The position numbers and the translations under genes were made by a program. 64,000 nucleotides of DNA, taken from the NCBI GenBank assembly GCA_009695095.1, contig SIBQ01000008.1:21865-85864 (forward strand), written 5' to 3'. This DNA is from Lacunisphaera sp. GTDB lineage: Bacteria; Verrucomicrobiota; Verrucomicrobiia; Opitutales; Opitutaceae. A model generated the notes under the pieces. That model was given only the letters and a program-made list of their open reading frames with translations. It did not search any database and had not been told where the DNA came from. Every line of letters begins with the position of its first letter. Position 1 is the stretch's first letter. Below are positions 37,135 through 45,567 of the stretch, piece by piece.

Positions 37135-37797
37135 TTGGAAACTGCCGAACAGATCCGCGACCGTCTTGTCACCCGTTTCCCCGCGGCGCAGATCGTGCTC
37201 GTGCCGAATCCGGGCCCGGCCGCCGAGCACTCGCTGCTCCTCGACGCCACCCACGCCCCCGATATCGCCCGCTTCCTGCGCGACGATCCCGTTCTCCGCC
37301 TGGATTATTGCTCGAATGTCACCGGCGTGGACTGGCCGGACAAGGATATCACCGGCATCACGAAGACCAGCGTGCCCGATCCCGCCGGCGGCCCACCGAA
37401 GATCGTCGAGCAAAAGACCGTGCGCCGGCAGCCGGGCTGCCTCGAGGCCGTCTATCACCTTTACTCGATGGCGTTGAAACACGGACCGGTCATCCTCCGG
37501 CTCTGCACGGCCAACCGCATCGACGCGGTCACCTTGCCCTCGCTCACCCCGGTCTGGCGTGCGTGCGATTTCCAGGAACGCGAGATTTTCGATCTTTACG
37601 GGATTGTTTTCGAACACCATCCCGACCTGCGCCGCCTGCTCATGTGGGACGAGTTTAAGGATCACCCGATGCGCAAGGACTACGTCGAACCCGACGATTA
37701 TGAGTGGGAGCCCACCGCGCACGGCGCGGTACTCGAGCGCGCCAAGGCCCATCTGACGCCCGCCACCACTGCGATCAAGGAAGGCCCCAAGCCATGA
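37135..37797 (+). CDS. nuoC: NADH-quinone oxidoreductase subunit C
   Basis: 220 residues from a TTG start ([15 protein letters not shown]). Peripheral-arm subunit without cofactor; conserved [41 protein letters not shown]. Separate from nuoD (not fused), overlapping it by ATGA. A central insertion, [20 protein letters not shown], is longer than in E. coli. No ATG lies in frame between the nuoB stop and the conserved region. Confidence 0.94.
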   Translation: METAEQIRDRLVTRFPAAQIVLVPNPGPAAEHSLLLDATHAPDIARFLRDDPVLRLDYCSNVTGVDWPDKDITGITKTSVPDPAGGPPKIVEQKTVRRQPGCLEAVYHLYSMALKHGPVILRLCTANRIDAVTLPSLTPVWRACDFQEREIFDLYGIVFEHHPDLRRLLMWDEFKDHPMRKDYVEPDDYEWEPTAHGAVLERAKAHLTPATTAIKEGPKP

Positions 37798-38996
37798 GCA
37801 CCTCTCAGGTTTCAGGTTTCAATACTCAGGTTTCAGCCCCGGGGCCGTTCGGCGGCCCGGCCGGTCCCACTGTCCGAGCGGTCCACGATCAGTTCCACGG
37901 CGATCTGCTCGAAGTCTCGATGGGGCCGCAGCACCCGTCGACCCACGGAGTGTTCCGCATGGTGGTGACGCTCGACGGCGAACAGATTGTCAAACTCAAG
38001 CCCGTTTTCGGCTACCTGCACCGCAACCACGAGAAGATCGCCGAGAACACGAGTTACCTCGGGTCGATGCCCTACACCGACCGGCTCGACTACCTCTGCT
38101 CGATGTCCACCAACTGGGCCTACGCGCTGGCGGTGGAAAAGCTCGACGGCCAGCCCGTCCCCGACCGCGCCCAGTATTTGCGTATCATCATGGCCGAGCT
38201 GACGCGCCTGCTGAACCACTCCTGCCTGGTCGGCTTCCTCTTCAACGACCTTGGTACCTCGTTCACCCCGCTGCTCTATGCCTTCCGCGAGCGCGAAAAA
38301 ATCCTCGATCTCTTCGAGTCACTCAGCGGCTCGCGCATGATGTGCAACTACCAGCGCTTCGGCGGCTGCCGGGTCGATCCCTCCCCCGAGTGGCTCGAAG
38401 CCGCCCGCCGGCTCGCCGAAAACTACCCCCGTTTCCTCGACGAGTATGAGGCGATGCTCACGGGCAACGAGATCATGCTCGCCCGCACCCAGGGGATCGG
38501 CCGGCTCAACTCCACGCACGCCATCAACGCCGGCCTCACCGGCCCCGTGCTCCGCGCCAGCGGCGTCGATTACGACGTCCGCAAGATCGACGGCTACGGC
38601 GTCTACCCGCGCTTCGATTTCCGCGTGCCGCTCGGCGCGCACGGCGACACCTACGACCGCTACATGATGCGCATTTTGGAAATGCGCGAGTCGGTGAAAA
38701 TTCTTTCGCAGGCTTTCCGCGATCTCCCCGCCGGCCCCATCATGGACCCGAAGGCGAAGCTCCGCGGCTTCCGCCCCAAGGCCGGCGAGGCCTACGGTCG
38801 CATCGAGAGCCCGAAAGGCGAACTCGGCTTTTATCTCATCAGCGACGGCAGTCCCAATCCCTACCGCTACCGGGTCCGCCCGCCCTCTCTCATCAATCTC
38901 ACCCTGCTCGAGGAGATGTGTCTCGGCCACACCGTGGCCGACGCCGTCGTCATCCTCGGCAGCATCGACATCGTCCTCGGCGAAGTGGACCGCTAA
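37794..38996 (+). CDS. nuoD: NADH-quinone oxidoreductase subunit D
   Basis: 400 residues, 49-kDa subunit forming the quinone pocket with NuoB. Conserved [41 protein letters not shown] and the C-terminal [12 protein letters not shown]. The N-terminal 30 residues are not conserved and are encoded by three near-identical copies of CAGGTTTCA (37807-37833), suggesting local repeat expansion. Confidence 0.96.
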   Translation: MSTSQVSGFNTQVSAPGPFGGPAGPTVRAVHDQFHGDLLEVSMGPQHPSTHGVFRMVVTLDGEQIVKLKPVFGYLHRNHEKIAENTSYLGSMPYTDRLDYLCSMSTNWAYALAVEKLDGQPVPDRAQYLRIIMAELTRLLNHSCLVGFLFNDLGTSFTPLLYAFREREKILDLFESLSGSRMMCNYQRFGGCRVDPSPEWLEAARRLAENYPRFLDEYEAMLTGNEIMLARTQGIGRLNSTHAINAGLTGPVLRASGVDYDVRKIDGYGVYPRFDFRVPLGAHGDTYDRYMMRILEMRESVKILSQAFRDLPAGPIMDPKAKLRGFRPKAGEAYGRIESPKGELGFYLISDGSPNPYRYRVRPPSLINLTLLEEMCLGHTVADAVVILGSIDIVLGEVDR

Positions 38997-39000
38997 CCCC

Positions 39001-39726
39001 ATGCTCGGCTCCGGCATCATCAAAGGTCTCGCTGTCACCGCGAAAAATTTCGTGGGGAGCTACTACGACCCCGCGCGGATGACCACGGTCGAGTATCCCG
39101 AGCAGCCGACCGTCCTGCCGGAAAACTACCGCAATTTCCCCTTCCTCGTCAGTGAAAACGCCACCGACCCGATGGGCACGCTGCGTTGCGTCGCCTGCCA
39201 GATCTGCGAGAAGGAGTGCCCGCCGCAGTGCATCATCATCGAGAAGAGCAAGGACAAGAAGCCCGACGCGAACGGCAAGATGCAGCTCTACCCGGCGGTC
39301 TTCGGCATCGACACCTCCGTTTGCATGAGCTGCCAGATCTGCGTCGAGGTCTGCCCGTTTGACGCGATCAAGATGGACAAGGTCTTTGAGATCGCCGCGA
39401 CCGACCGCTTCCTCGACCTCTACCTCAACCGCGAGCAGCTCGCCAAGCCCAACACCTACTACCACCAGATCCACCCGGAGGAAGCCGCCGAGGTCGACGG
39501 CCGGCTCACCGCCGACCGCAAGGCCGCGGAGGAAAAGGCAAAAGCCACAGCAGCCGCCAAGGCCGCCGCTCCCGTTGCTGCTCCAAAACCCGCGGACAGC
39601 GCCGTTGCGCCAAAGCCCGCTTCGCCTGCGGTGAAACCGCAGGACGAACCTCGCCGTCTTGTCTCGCCGAAGCCCGGCGAAGGCGGAAGCCCATTGGGCG
39701 AAGGCGGGCCCGCCAAATCAAGTTAA
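39001..39726 (+). CDS. nuoI: NADH-quinone oxidoreductase subunit I
   Basis: 241 residues. Two 4Fe-4S ferredoxin motifs, CVACQICEKECPPQC and CMSCQICVEVCP, hold clusters N6a/N6b. It follows nuoD by 4 bp, where nuoE-F-G would stand in a 14-gene operon. The last 70 residues are a low-complexity Ala/Lys/Pro tail ending in SPKPGEGGSPLGEGG, encoded by a repeat-like GCGAAGGCGG-containing sequence at 39661-39716, so the C-terminus has probably been extended by repeat insertion. Confidence 0.95.
   Translation: MLGSGIIKGLAVTAKNFVGSYYDPARMTTVEYPEQPTVLPENYRNFPFLVSENATDPMGTLRCVACQICEKECPPQCIIIEKSKDKKPDANGKMQLYPAVFGIDTSVCMSCQICVEVCPFDAIKMDKVFEIAATDRFLDLYLNREQLAKPNTYYHQIHPEEAAEVDGRLTADRKAAEEKAKATAAAKAAAPVAAPKPADSAVAPKPASPAVKPQDEPRRLVSPKPGEGGSPLGEGGPAKSS
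39661..39716. repeat. Repeat-derived sequence in the 3' end of nuoI
   Basis: Two copies of GGCGAAGGCGG separated by 15 bp (GCCCGGCGAAGGCGG and TTGGGCGAAGGCGGG), also seen in the intergenic sequence near 14520 (CCTTGGCGAAGGCGG). It encodes the non-conserved tail of NuoI. Confidence 0.55.
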
Positions 39727-40949
39727 TGAGCCCTGCTTCCGATTCCTACCTCGAGCGCGCGCCCTTGGAACTGCGCGACTGGCTGGTGCAATTCCTCCCG
39801 GAGCCGCTGCAATGGCTGGCGCATCACCTCATCACGGTCGTCGCGGTCCTCGCGGTCTTCGGCACGTTCTTCGCCTTCACGACCATCGCCGAGCGGAAAC
39901 TGCTCGCCCGCCTGCAAAACCGCCTCGGGCCCAACCGTTCCGGCCTGCCTTGGATCAAGGGGCTCAAGCTCTGGGGCCTCACCCAGCCCTTCGCCGACGC
40001 CGTCAAGACGCTCACCAAGGAGGACATCGTCCCGGCCACGGCCGACAAATGGCTGCATTTCCTCGCCCCGGTCATCGTGGTCGCATTCTCGCTGATGACC
40101 TTCGCCGTGCTGCCCTTCGGCCGGAACATGATCCCGGTCGAGCTCAATGCGGCACTGCTCTACTTCTTCGCCGCCGGCGCCGCCACCGAGCTCGCCATCT
40201 TCATGGCCGGTTGGTCGAGCCGGAACAAATACTCGCTGCTCGCCGCCATGCGCGCCCTGGCCCAGCTCATCAGCTACGAGCTGCCCCTGATTCTCTCCGT
40301 CGTGCCGATTGTCCTCGTCGCGGGCACGCTCTCCACCAAGGCCATCGTGCTGACGCAAGGTTACTGGACCTCTGGCTTTCTGCCGCACTGGTTCGTGTTC
40401 ACCCCCTGGGGCCTGGCGGGCTTCCTTATTTTTATCGTCGCCGCGCTGGCCGAGTCCAACCGCTCGCCGTTCGACCTGCCCGAGGCCGAGAGCGAACTCA
40501 TTGCCGGCCATCTCACCGAATACTCCGGCTTCAAATACGCGCTCTTCTTCATGGCCGAGTATTTCGGGCTTACGGCCCTCAGCGCTCTCGGGGTCACGCT
40601 TTTCCTCGGCGGCTGGCAGGCGCCGTGTGTTTTCCTCGAGTTCATCCCGTCCTACCTGTGGTTCATGCTGAAGCTGATCGGCATGATTGTCTTCTTCATC
40701 TGGGTTCGCGGCACGCTGCTGCGTCTCCGCATCGACCAGCTCACCCGGCTGGCTTGGAAATTCCTCGTGCCCCTCGCGCTGCTCAATGTCGGCAATGCCG
40801 CGTTCTGGGTGCTGTCCGCCCACTGGGCCGGTCCGCTCCAGCTCGTCCGCTGGGCCGTTTCCTTCGCGGTGATCGTGATTCCCTTCGTCATCATGGGCCG
40901 TTCCCTCACCGCCGGCTTCGCGCCGCGCACCTACCGTTACGCATCATGA
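39726..40949 (+). CDS. nuoH: NADH-quinone oxidoreductase subunit H
   Basis: 407 residues, eight or nine membrane segments. Conserved ERKLLARLQNRLGPNRSG, WGLTQPFADAVKTLTKED, LAESNRSPFDLPEAESELIAG and EYSGFKYALFFMAEY, all lining the quinone channel. Longer than the E. coli subunit by about 80 residues. The start overlaps the nuoI stop (TAATG). Confidence 0.96.
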   Translation: MSPASDSYLERAPLELRDWLVQFLPEPLQWLAHHLITVVAVLAVFGTFFAFTTIAERKLLARLQNRLGPNRSGLPWIKGLKLWGLTQPFADAVKTLTKEDIVPATADKWLHFLAPVIVVAFSLMTFAVLPFGRNMIPVELNAALLYFFAAGAATELAIFMAGWSSRNKYSLLAAMRALAQLISYELPLILSVVPIVLVAGTLSTKAIVLTQGYWTSGFLPHWFVFTPWGLAGFLIFIVAALAESNRSPFDLPEAESELIAGHLTEYSGFKYALFFMAEYFGLTALSALGVTLFLGGWQAPCVFLEFIPSYLWFMLKLIGMIVFFIWVRGTLLRLRIDQLTRLAWKFLVPLALLNVGNAAFWVLSAHWAGPLQLVRWAVSFAVIVIPFVIMGRSLTAGFAPRTYRYAS

Positions 40950-41464
40950 CGACCGCCCTCATTCTCATCGCCATCCTGCTGCTGGGCTCTGCTGCCGCGG
41001 CCATGCTGCGGCGCAACCTGATCCACAGCGCGCTGCTGCTCATCGCCAGCTGGGCCGGCGTGGCGGCGTTCTACCTGTGGGCCGGGGCGGAGTTCGTGGC
41101 CTTTGCCCAGGTGCTCATCTACGTCGGCGCCATTTCGATGGTCGTGCTATTCGCCGTGCTGCTCACCCGGCAGAACCCGGTCGCGGAACTGCCCGCCGAG
41201 CCGGCCTCGCGGATGCGGGCGTTAACCGGCATCACGGTGGCGGTTTGCACGGCTGCGATCCTTTCCGCCGCCATCCTCTCGTCGAAATTCACCCCGGCGG
41301 CGGACACCGCACCCCAAACGAGCGTCAAGCAGATCGGCCTGGAACTCATGCACCGGCACGGCACTGCGCTGCTTATCGTGGGTGTGATTCTCACCGTGGC
41401 CCTGCTCGGCGCCACTATTCTCGCCGCCACGGACGCAAAGGAAAAACCGGAGGACCGGCCATGA
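40946..41464 (+). CDS. nuoJ: NADH-quinone oxidoreductase subunit J
   Basis: 172 residues, five hydrophobic segments; conserved GAEFVAFAQVLIYVGAISMVVLFAV with the Tyr/Gly of the pi-bulge helix (TM3). Overlaps both neighbours by 4 bp (ATGA), showing translational coupling. Confidence 0.94.
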   Translation: MTTALILIAILLLGSAAAAMLRRNLIHSALLLIASWAGVAAFYLWAGAEFVAFAQVLIYVGAISMVVLFAVLLTRQNPVAELPAEPASRMRALTGITVAVCTAAILSAAILSSKFTPAADTAPQTSVKQIGLELMHRHGTALLIVGVILTVALLGATILAATDAKEKPEDRP

Positions 41465-41772
41465 CCCCGCTGCACCTCTGCCTCCTGATTTCCACCGGGC
41501 TGTTCTGCATCGGCCTCGCCGGCGCCCTCGCGCGCAGCAACACCATCCTCGTGCTGCTGGGCATCGAGCTCATGCTCAACGCGGCCAACCTGAATTTCAT
41601 CGCCTTCTGGCGCTTTGGCCCGCCGTCCCCGCCCGCCAACGGGATGATCTTCGTCCTGTTCTCCATCGCCGTGGCTGCCGCCGAGGCCGCCGTCGGCCTC
41701 GCCCTGATCATCGCGGTCTACCGCCATCAGAACAACATCCGGCTGCAGGATGCCACCCGCTTGAAAGGCTGA
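41461..41772 (+). CDS. nuoK: NADH-quinone oxidoreductase subunit K
   Basis: 103 residues, three membrane helices. Conserved glutamates in LLGIELMLNAANLNFIAF and AAAEAAVGLALIIAVYR are part of the proton-transfer chain. Overlaps nuoJ by ATGA; nuoL starts 3 bp after its stop. Confidence 0.95.
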   Translation: MTPLHLCLLISTGLFCIGLAGALARSNTILVLLGIELMLNAANLNFIAFWRFGPPSPPANGMIFVLFSIAVAAAEAAVGLALIIAVYRHQNNIRLQDATRLKG

Positions 41773-41775
41773 GCC

Positions 41776-43806
41776 ATGACGCTACCCGTCCAATACCTCT
41801 GGCTCATCCCCGCTCTGCCGCTGCTGGCTGCGGGCATCGGTGCGCTGACGCCGCGGAACGGACGCAACCTGGCAGCCGGCAGCGCCATTCTTGCGATGGC
41901 GGTCGCGTTCGTGCTGTCGTGTTTCGCCCTCAATGGCGCGCTGCAGGCCCCGGCCACGCACGCGGTCTACAACTTCGCGTGGTTCGACCTCGGTCACGAC
42001 GCCCTGCGGCTCGGCCTCCTCCTCGATCCGCTCACCGCGTTCATGTGCGTGATGGTCACCTTCGTCGGCCTGCTGATCTTCATCTTCAGCCTCGATTACA
42101 TGAAGGAAGATCCGAATTACTCCCGTTTCTTCTGCTTCATGAGTCTCTTTGCCGCCGCCATGCTTGGGCTCCTCGTCGCCAACAGCCTCCTGCTGCTCTT
42201 CATCTGCTGGGAACTCGTCGGTCTGGCCTCGTATCTGCTCATCGGTTTCTGGTTCCACAAGCCGTCCGCCGCGGCAGCCGCTAAAAAGGCCTTCATCACC
42301 ACGCGCATCGGCGACCTCGGCCTGCTGCTCGGGATGTTGTGGCTGTATGATTCCAGCGGCTCGCTTCTGTTCTACGACGGCGGGCATGGCGTCTTGGAAG
42401 CGGCGAACCTCGCCTCGCTCACCGGCCAGACCCTCTCCTGCGGCCTCGCAGTCTCGACCGCCATCGGGCTGCTCATCTTCTGCGGCGCAGCTGGCAAATC
42501 CGGCCAGTTCCCGCTCCACGTCTGGCTGCCGGACGCGATGGAAGGCCCGACACCGGTCAGCGCACTCATCCACGCCGCCACGATGGTGGCCGCCGGGGTG
42601 TTTCTCGTCGCGCGCGCTTATCCGCTGATGTCGGCCGATACACTCATCGCCACGGCGCCCGTCCATGCGCTGACGGTGGTGGCGTTCATCGGTGCGCTCA
42701 CCGCACTGTTGGGCGCGCTCATCGCCTGCGGACAGACCGACATCAAGCGCGTCCTCGCTTTCTCCACGGTCTCCCAGCTCGGCTACATGATGCTCGCCCT
42801 CGGCGTCGGCTCCTGGACCGCCGCGATCTTCCACCTGCTGACGCACGCCTTCTTCAAGGCGCTGCTCTTCCTCGGCGCCGGCTCGGTTATTCACGCCGCA
42901 CATCACGAGCAGGACATCCGCTCGCTCGGCGGCCTCCGCCCGAGGATGAAGATCACCTTCGCCACCTTCGCCATCGGCATGATGGCACTCTCCGGCGTGC
43001 CGTTCCTCTTCTCCGGTTTCTGGAGCAAGGAGGCCATCCTGCACGCCGCCCACGAGTGGAACGTCTCACCCCTGCCGCTTTACGCCGGGCTCACCGCGGT
43101 GGTGCTGACCGCGTTCTACATGACCCGCCTCGTGGCTGAGACGTTTTTCGGCCAGGCCCGGTCGCCTGCGGCCGAGCACGCGCACGAGAACCACGCCGTC
43201 ATGACCGGGCCGCTCGTCCTGCTGGCCGTGGGCGCCGTGCTGCTTGGTTTCCTCGGCACCCCGGCGTGCCCGTGGCTGCAGGCCCGCCTCAGCGGCACCG
43301 AATTGCACAGCAGCATGAGCCAGCTCTTTGCCAGCGGCGGTCTGCTGCTCCTTTCCATCGGGCTCGTCGGCGCCGGTCTCGTCACCGGCTGGTGGCTCTA
43401 CGGCCGCAAGCTCCGGCAGACCGCGGAACATCGCGACCCGCTCGCCGTCGCCTCGCCCGCCGTCATGGCCGCGCTCGCCAGCCGCCTCGGCTTTGATGAA
43501 CTCTACGCCGCCACCGTCGGCCGGCTGAACAGCCTCACCGCCGCGCTGGCGAACGGTCTCGACCGCTGGGTGATCGGCGGACTCGTCAATTTCCTTGGGC
43601 AGTTCGGCGTCTTTTCCGGCACCTTGAGCCGCGAGACGGCCGAGAGCACGCTGAACCATGGCTTCGACCAGGTGAGTGCCAGCATTCGCGGCTCCGGCCA
43701 GCGATACTCGCGGGCGCAAACCGGCGAAGCGCACGGTTACCTGCGGGTCATTGCCATGGCGTTCATCGTGCTGGTCCTCCTGCTGGTGCTGGGAGGTTCG
43801 CGATGA
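41776..43806 (+). CDS. nuoL: NADH-quinone oxidoreductase subunit L
   Basis: 676 residues, the distal antiporter-like proton pump with a C-terminal lateral helix. Conserved LLFICWELVGLASYLLIGFW, GKSGQFPLHVWLPDAMEGPTPVSALIHAATMV and FKALLFLGAGSVIHA. It is about 60 residues longer than the E. coli subunit. Between VNFLGQFG and the last membrane helix (RVIAMAFIVLVLLLVLG) there are roughly 20-25 more residues than usual. This is the region forming the lateral helix, which fits an arm lengthened by an extra NuoM. Overlaps nuoM by 4 bp. Confidence 0.95.
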   Translation: MTLPVQYLWLIPALPLLAAGIGALTPRNGRNLAAGSAILAMAVAFVLSCFALNGALQAPATHAVYNFAWFDLGHDALRLGLLLDPLTAFMCVMVTFVGLLIFIFSLDYMKEDPNYSRFFCFMSLFAAAMLGLLVANSLLLLFICWELVGLASYLLIGFWFHKPSAAAAAKKAFITTRIGDLGLLLGMLWLYDSSGSLLFYDGGHGVLEAANLASLTGQTLSCGLAVSTAIGLLIFCGAAGKSGQFPLHVWLPDAMEGPTPVSALIHAATMVAAGVFLVARAYPLMSADTLIATAPVHALTVVAFIGALTALLGALIACGQTDIKRVLAFSTVSQLGYMMLALGVGSWTAAIFHLLTHAFFKALLFLGAGSVIHAAHHEQDIRSLGGLRPRMKITFATFAIGMMALSGVPFLFSGFWSKEAILHAAHEWNVSPLPLYAGLTAVVLTAFYMTRLVAETFFGQARSPAAEHAHENHAVMTGPLVLLAVGAVLLGFLGTPACPWLQARLSGTELHSSMSQLFASGGLLLLSIGLVGAGLVTGWWLYGRKLRQTAEHRDPLAVASPAVMAALASRLGFDELYAATVGRLNSLTAALANGLDRWVIGGLVNFLGQFGVFSGTLSRETAESTLNHGFDQVSASIRGSGQRYSRAQTGEAHGYLRVIAMAFIVLVLLLVLGGSR

Positions 43807-45320
43807 ACTCGTTCCCGCTCCTTACTCTTATCATTTTTATTCCCTGGCTGGGCGCGCTGCTGCTGGCGCAGATGTCGCGCGCACATCCGAAGATCATCCG
43901 CGGGCTCGCCCTGCTCTTCAGTCTTTCCACCCTCGCGCTCGGCCTCGTGGCCTGGGCAAATTTCACTCCCGCCGCCGCCGGTTACCAATTCGTCGAGCAA
44001 CACCGCTGGATCAGCTTTCTGAACGTCTCGTATCATTTTGGACTTGACGGCATGAGCCTGCTGCTGGTGCTGCTGACCGGGCTGGTCGCCCCGGCCGCCC
44101 TGCTCGCGTCGTGGAAGATCGAGCGCGACACGCGGCTCTTCAGCCTGCTGTTGCTCTTCTTGCAAGGCAGTGCGCTCGGAGTCTTCCTCGCGCTGGATTT
44201 CTTTCCTTGGTTTATTTTCTGGGAACTGAGCCTCGTGCCGGCATTTTTCCTCATCAAGCTCTGGGGCGGACCCGGTGCCTCGCGCGCGGCCTATCAGTTC
44301 GTCATCTATACCATCGGGGGCAGCGTGTTCATGCTGCTGGCCTTCGCTGCGATTTTTGCCGCGGTCGGCACTTTCGACTTTGTCGAGCTGGCGGTGCTGG
44401 CGCAAAATGGCGGACTCGCCACCAAGATGAGCGGCCCGGCGTTGACGGCGATCTTCCTGGGCGTGCTGCTCGGCCTCGCGGTCAAGGTTCCGCTCTTCCC
44501 CTTCCACACCTGGCTGCCCTCGGCGTATGCCGAGGCCCCGACCGGCGCCTCGATGTTCCTCACCGGCATCATGTCTAAAATGGGCGTCTACGGTTTCTTC
44601 CGCATTCTCTGGCCGCTCTTCCCCGCGCAACTGCACGCGGCGGCGCCCGTGCTGATTGGCCTCGCGCTCGGTGGCGTGGTGCTCGGTGCTTTTGCCGCGA
44701 TGGCCCAGACTGACCTCAAGCGGATGGTCGCCTACTCCTCCATCAACCACGTGAGCTACTGCCTGCTCGCGCTCTTCGCCGTCAGCTCTTGTGGGAGCGA
44801 GCCTGCCCGCGACTCCGTTGTTCCCGCCCTGAGCGGCGCGTTGCTGCAGATGTTCAACCACGGCCTCTCCGCTTCCGCCCTGTTCTTTGGCATTGGCGTA
44901 TTGGAAGTGCGCTCTGGGGGCAAACGCGGGCTCAATGACTTTGGCGGGGTGCGCACGGCGGCACCCGTCTTTGCCGGATTGTGCGGCCTCGCGATGTTCT
45001 CCTCACTCGGCCTGCCCGGGCTCAACGGCTTCGTTGGCGAGTTTCTCGTCTTCCGCGGCGTGTTCGGCCTCGCTCCGTGGGCGGCTGCCATCGGTTGCCT
45101 CGGCCTGTTTGCCACCGCCTGGTTCCTGCTGACCTTCTGGCAGCGCGTCTTCCACGGCCCGGTGGGCCCCGGCGTCGCCGGCTTCAAGGATCTCAGCGGC
45201 CTCGAAATCGCGACGCTCGCCCCGGGCATCGCACTGATGTTCGTCCTCGGCGTCTGGCCGCAGCTGCTGGTCGGCCTCTTTAATCCGCTGGTCACCGCAT
45301 GGTCCGGCCACCTGCCATGA
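43803..45320 (+). CDS. nuoM: NADH-quinone oxidoreductase subunit M (first copy)
   Basis: 505 residues, antiporter-like proton pump. Conserved YHFGLDGMSLLLVLLTGLVAP, FFPWFIFWELSLVPAFFLI, PLFPFHTWLPSAYAEAPTGAS and INHVSYCLLALFAV. Immediately after the last motif, residues SSCGSEPARDSVVP are an insertion relative to other NuoM proteins, encoded by a repeat-like stretch at 44788-44817. A second nuoM-like gene follows after 247 bp of repeats. Confidence 0.95.
   Translation: MNSFPLLTLIIFIPWLGALLLAQMSRAHPKIIRGLALLFSLSTLALGLVAWANFTPAAAGYQFVEQHRWISFLNVSYHFGLDGMSLLLVLLTGLVAPAALLASWKIERDTRLFSLLLLFLQGSALGVFLALDFFPWFIFWELSLVPAFFLIKLWGGPGASRAAYQFVIYTIGGSVFMLLAFAAIFAAVGTFDFVELAVLAQNGGLATKMSGPALTAIFLGVLLGLAVKVPLFPFHTWLPSAYAEAPTGASMFLTGIMSKMGVYGFFRILWPLFPAQLHAAAPVLIGLALGGVVLGAFAAMAQTDLKRMVAYSSINHVSYCLLALFAVSSCGSEPARDSVVPALSGALLQMFNHGLSASALFFGIGVLEVRSGGKRGLNDFGGVRTAAPVFAGLCGLAMFSSLGLPGLNGFVGEFLVFRGVFGLAPWAAAIGCLGLFATAWFLLTFWQRVFHGPVGPGVAGFKDLSGLEIATLAPGIALMFVLGVWPQLLVGLFNPLVTAWSGHLP
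44788..44817. repeat. Repeat-like insertion within nuoM
   Basis: TGTGGGAGCGAGCCTGCCCG is a sequence type widely seen in dispersed REP-like repeats. Here it is read in frame as CGSEPARDS between two membrane helices of NuoM, at a place where other NuoM proteins have a short loop. Confidence 0.55.
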
Positions 45321-45375
45321 AAACGGACCAAACCGATTGGCCACAAAAAGGCGCGAAAGACGCGACCCAAATGCT

Positions 45376-45460
45376 GTCATTGCGAGGAGCGGAGCGACGA
45401 AGCAATCCATCTGACTTCGGGCTGGATCGCCACGCCCGGCTGCTCCGGGCTCTCAATGCG
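45376..45460. repeat. Dispersed palindromic repeat, family A (copy 2)
   Basis: Begins GTCATTGCGAGGAGCGGAGC and runs to GGGCTCTCAATG. It is the reverse orientation of the copy at 520-594, with a short extra segment (ATCTGACTTCGG) in the middle. Confidence 0.85.
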
Positions 45461-45483
45461 CCTATAGGCACCCGGAATACCTT

Positions 45484-45546
45484 CGCGGGCGAGGTCGCCC
45501 GCGCTCCAAGGAGCTGCATCCTGGAGCCACGGCGACCCCGCCGTGG
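45484..45546. repeat. Two adjacent perfect hairpins
   Basis: CGCGGGCGA-GG-TCGCCCGCG at 45484-45503 and CCACGGCG-ACCC-CGCCGTGG at 45527-45546, without T-runs. They could stabilise or attenuate the operon mRNA ahead of the second nuoM. Confidence 0.75.
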
Positions 45547-45567
45547 AGCCTTGCCCTTCCTTCCGTC

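Larger units (their letters stand above)
45321..45567. other. Repeat-filled gap inside the nuo operon
   Basis: The only large gap in the operon (247 bp, between the two nuoM genes). It holds a family A repeat (45376-45460) and two perfect hairpins (45484-45503 and 45527-45546). The open frame through it is not a gene. Confidence 0.8.

Noticed and set aside
41782..43053. 423-codon minus-strand open frame antisense to nuoL
   Set aside because: Composition dominated by Glu/Gly/Arg/His typical of antisense frames; the plus strand encodes an unmistakable NuoL.
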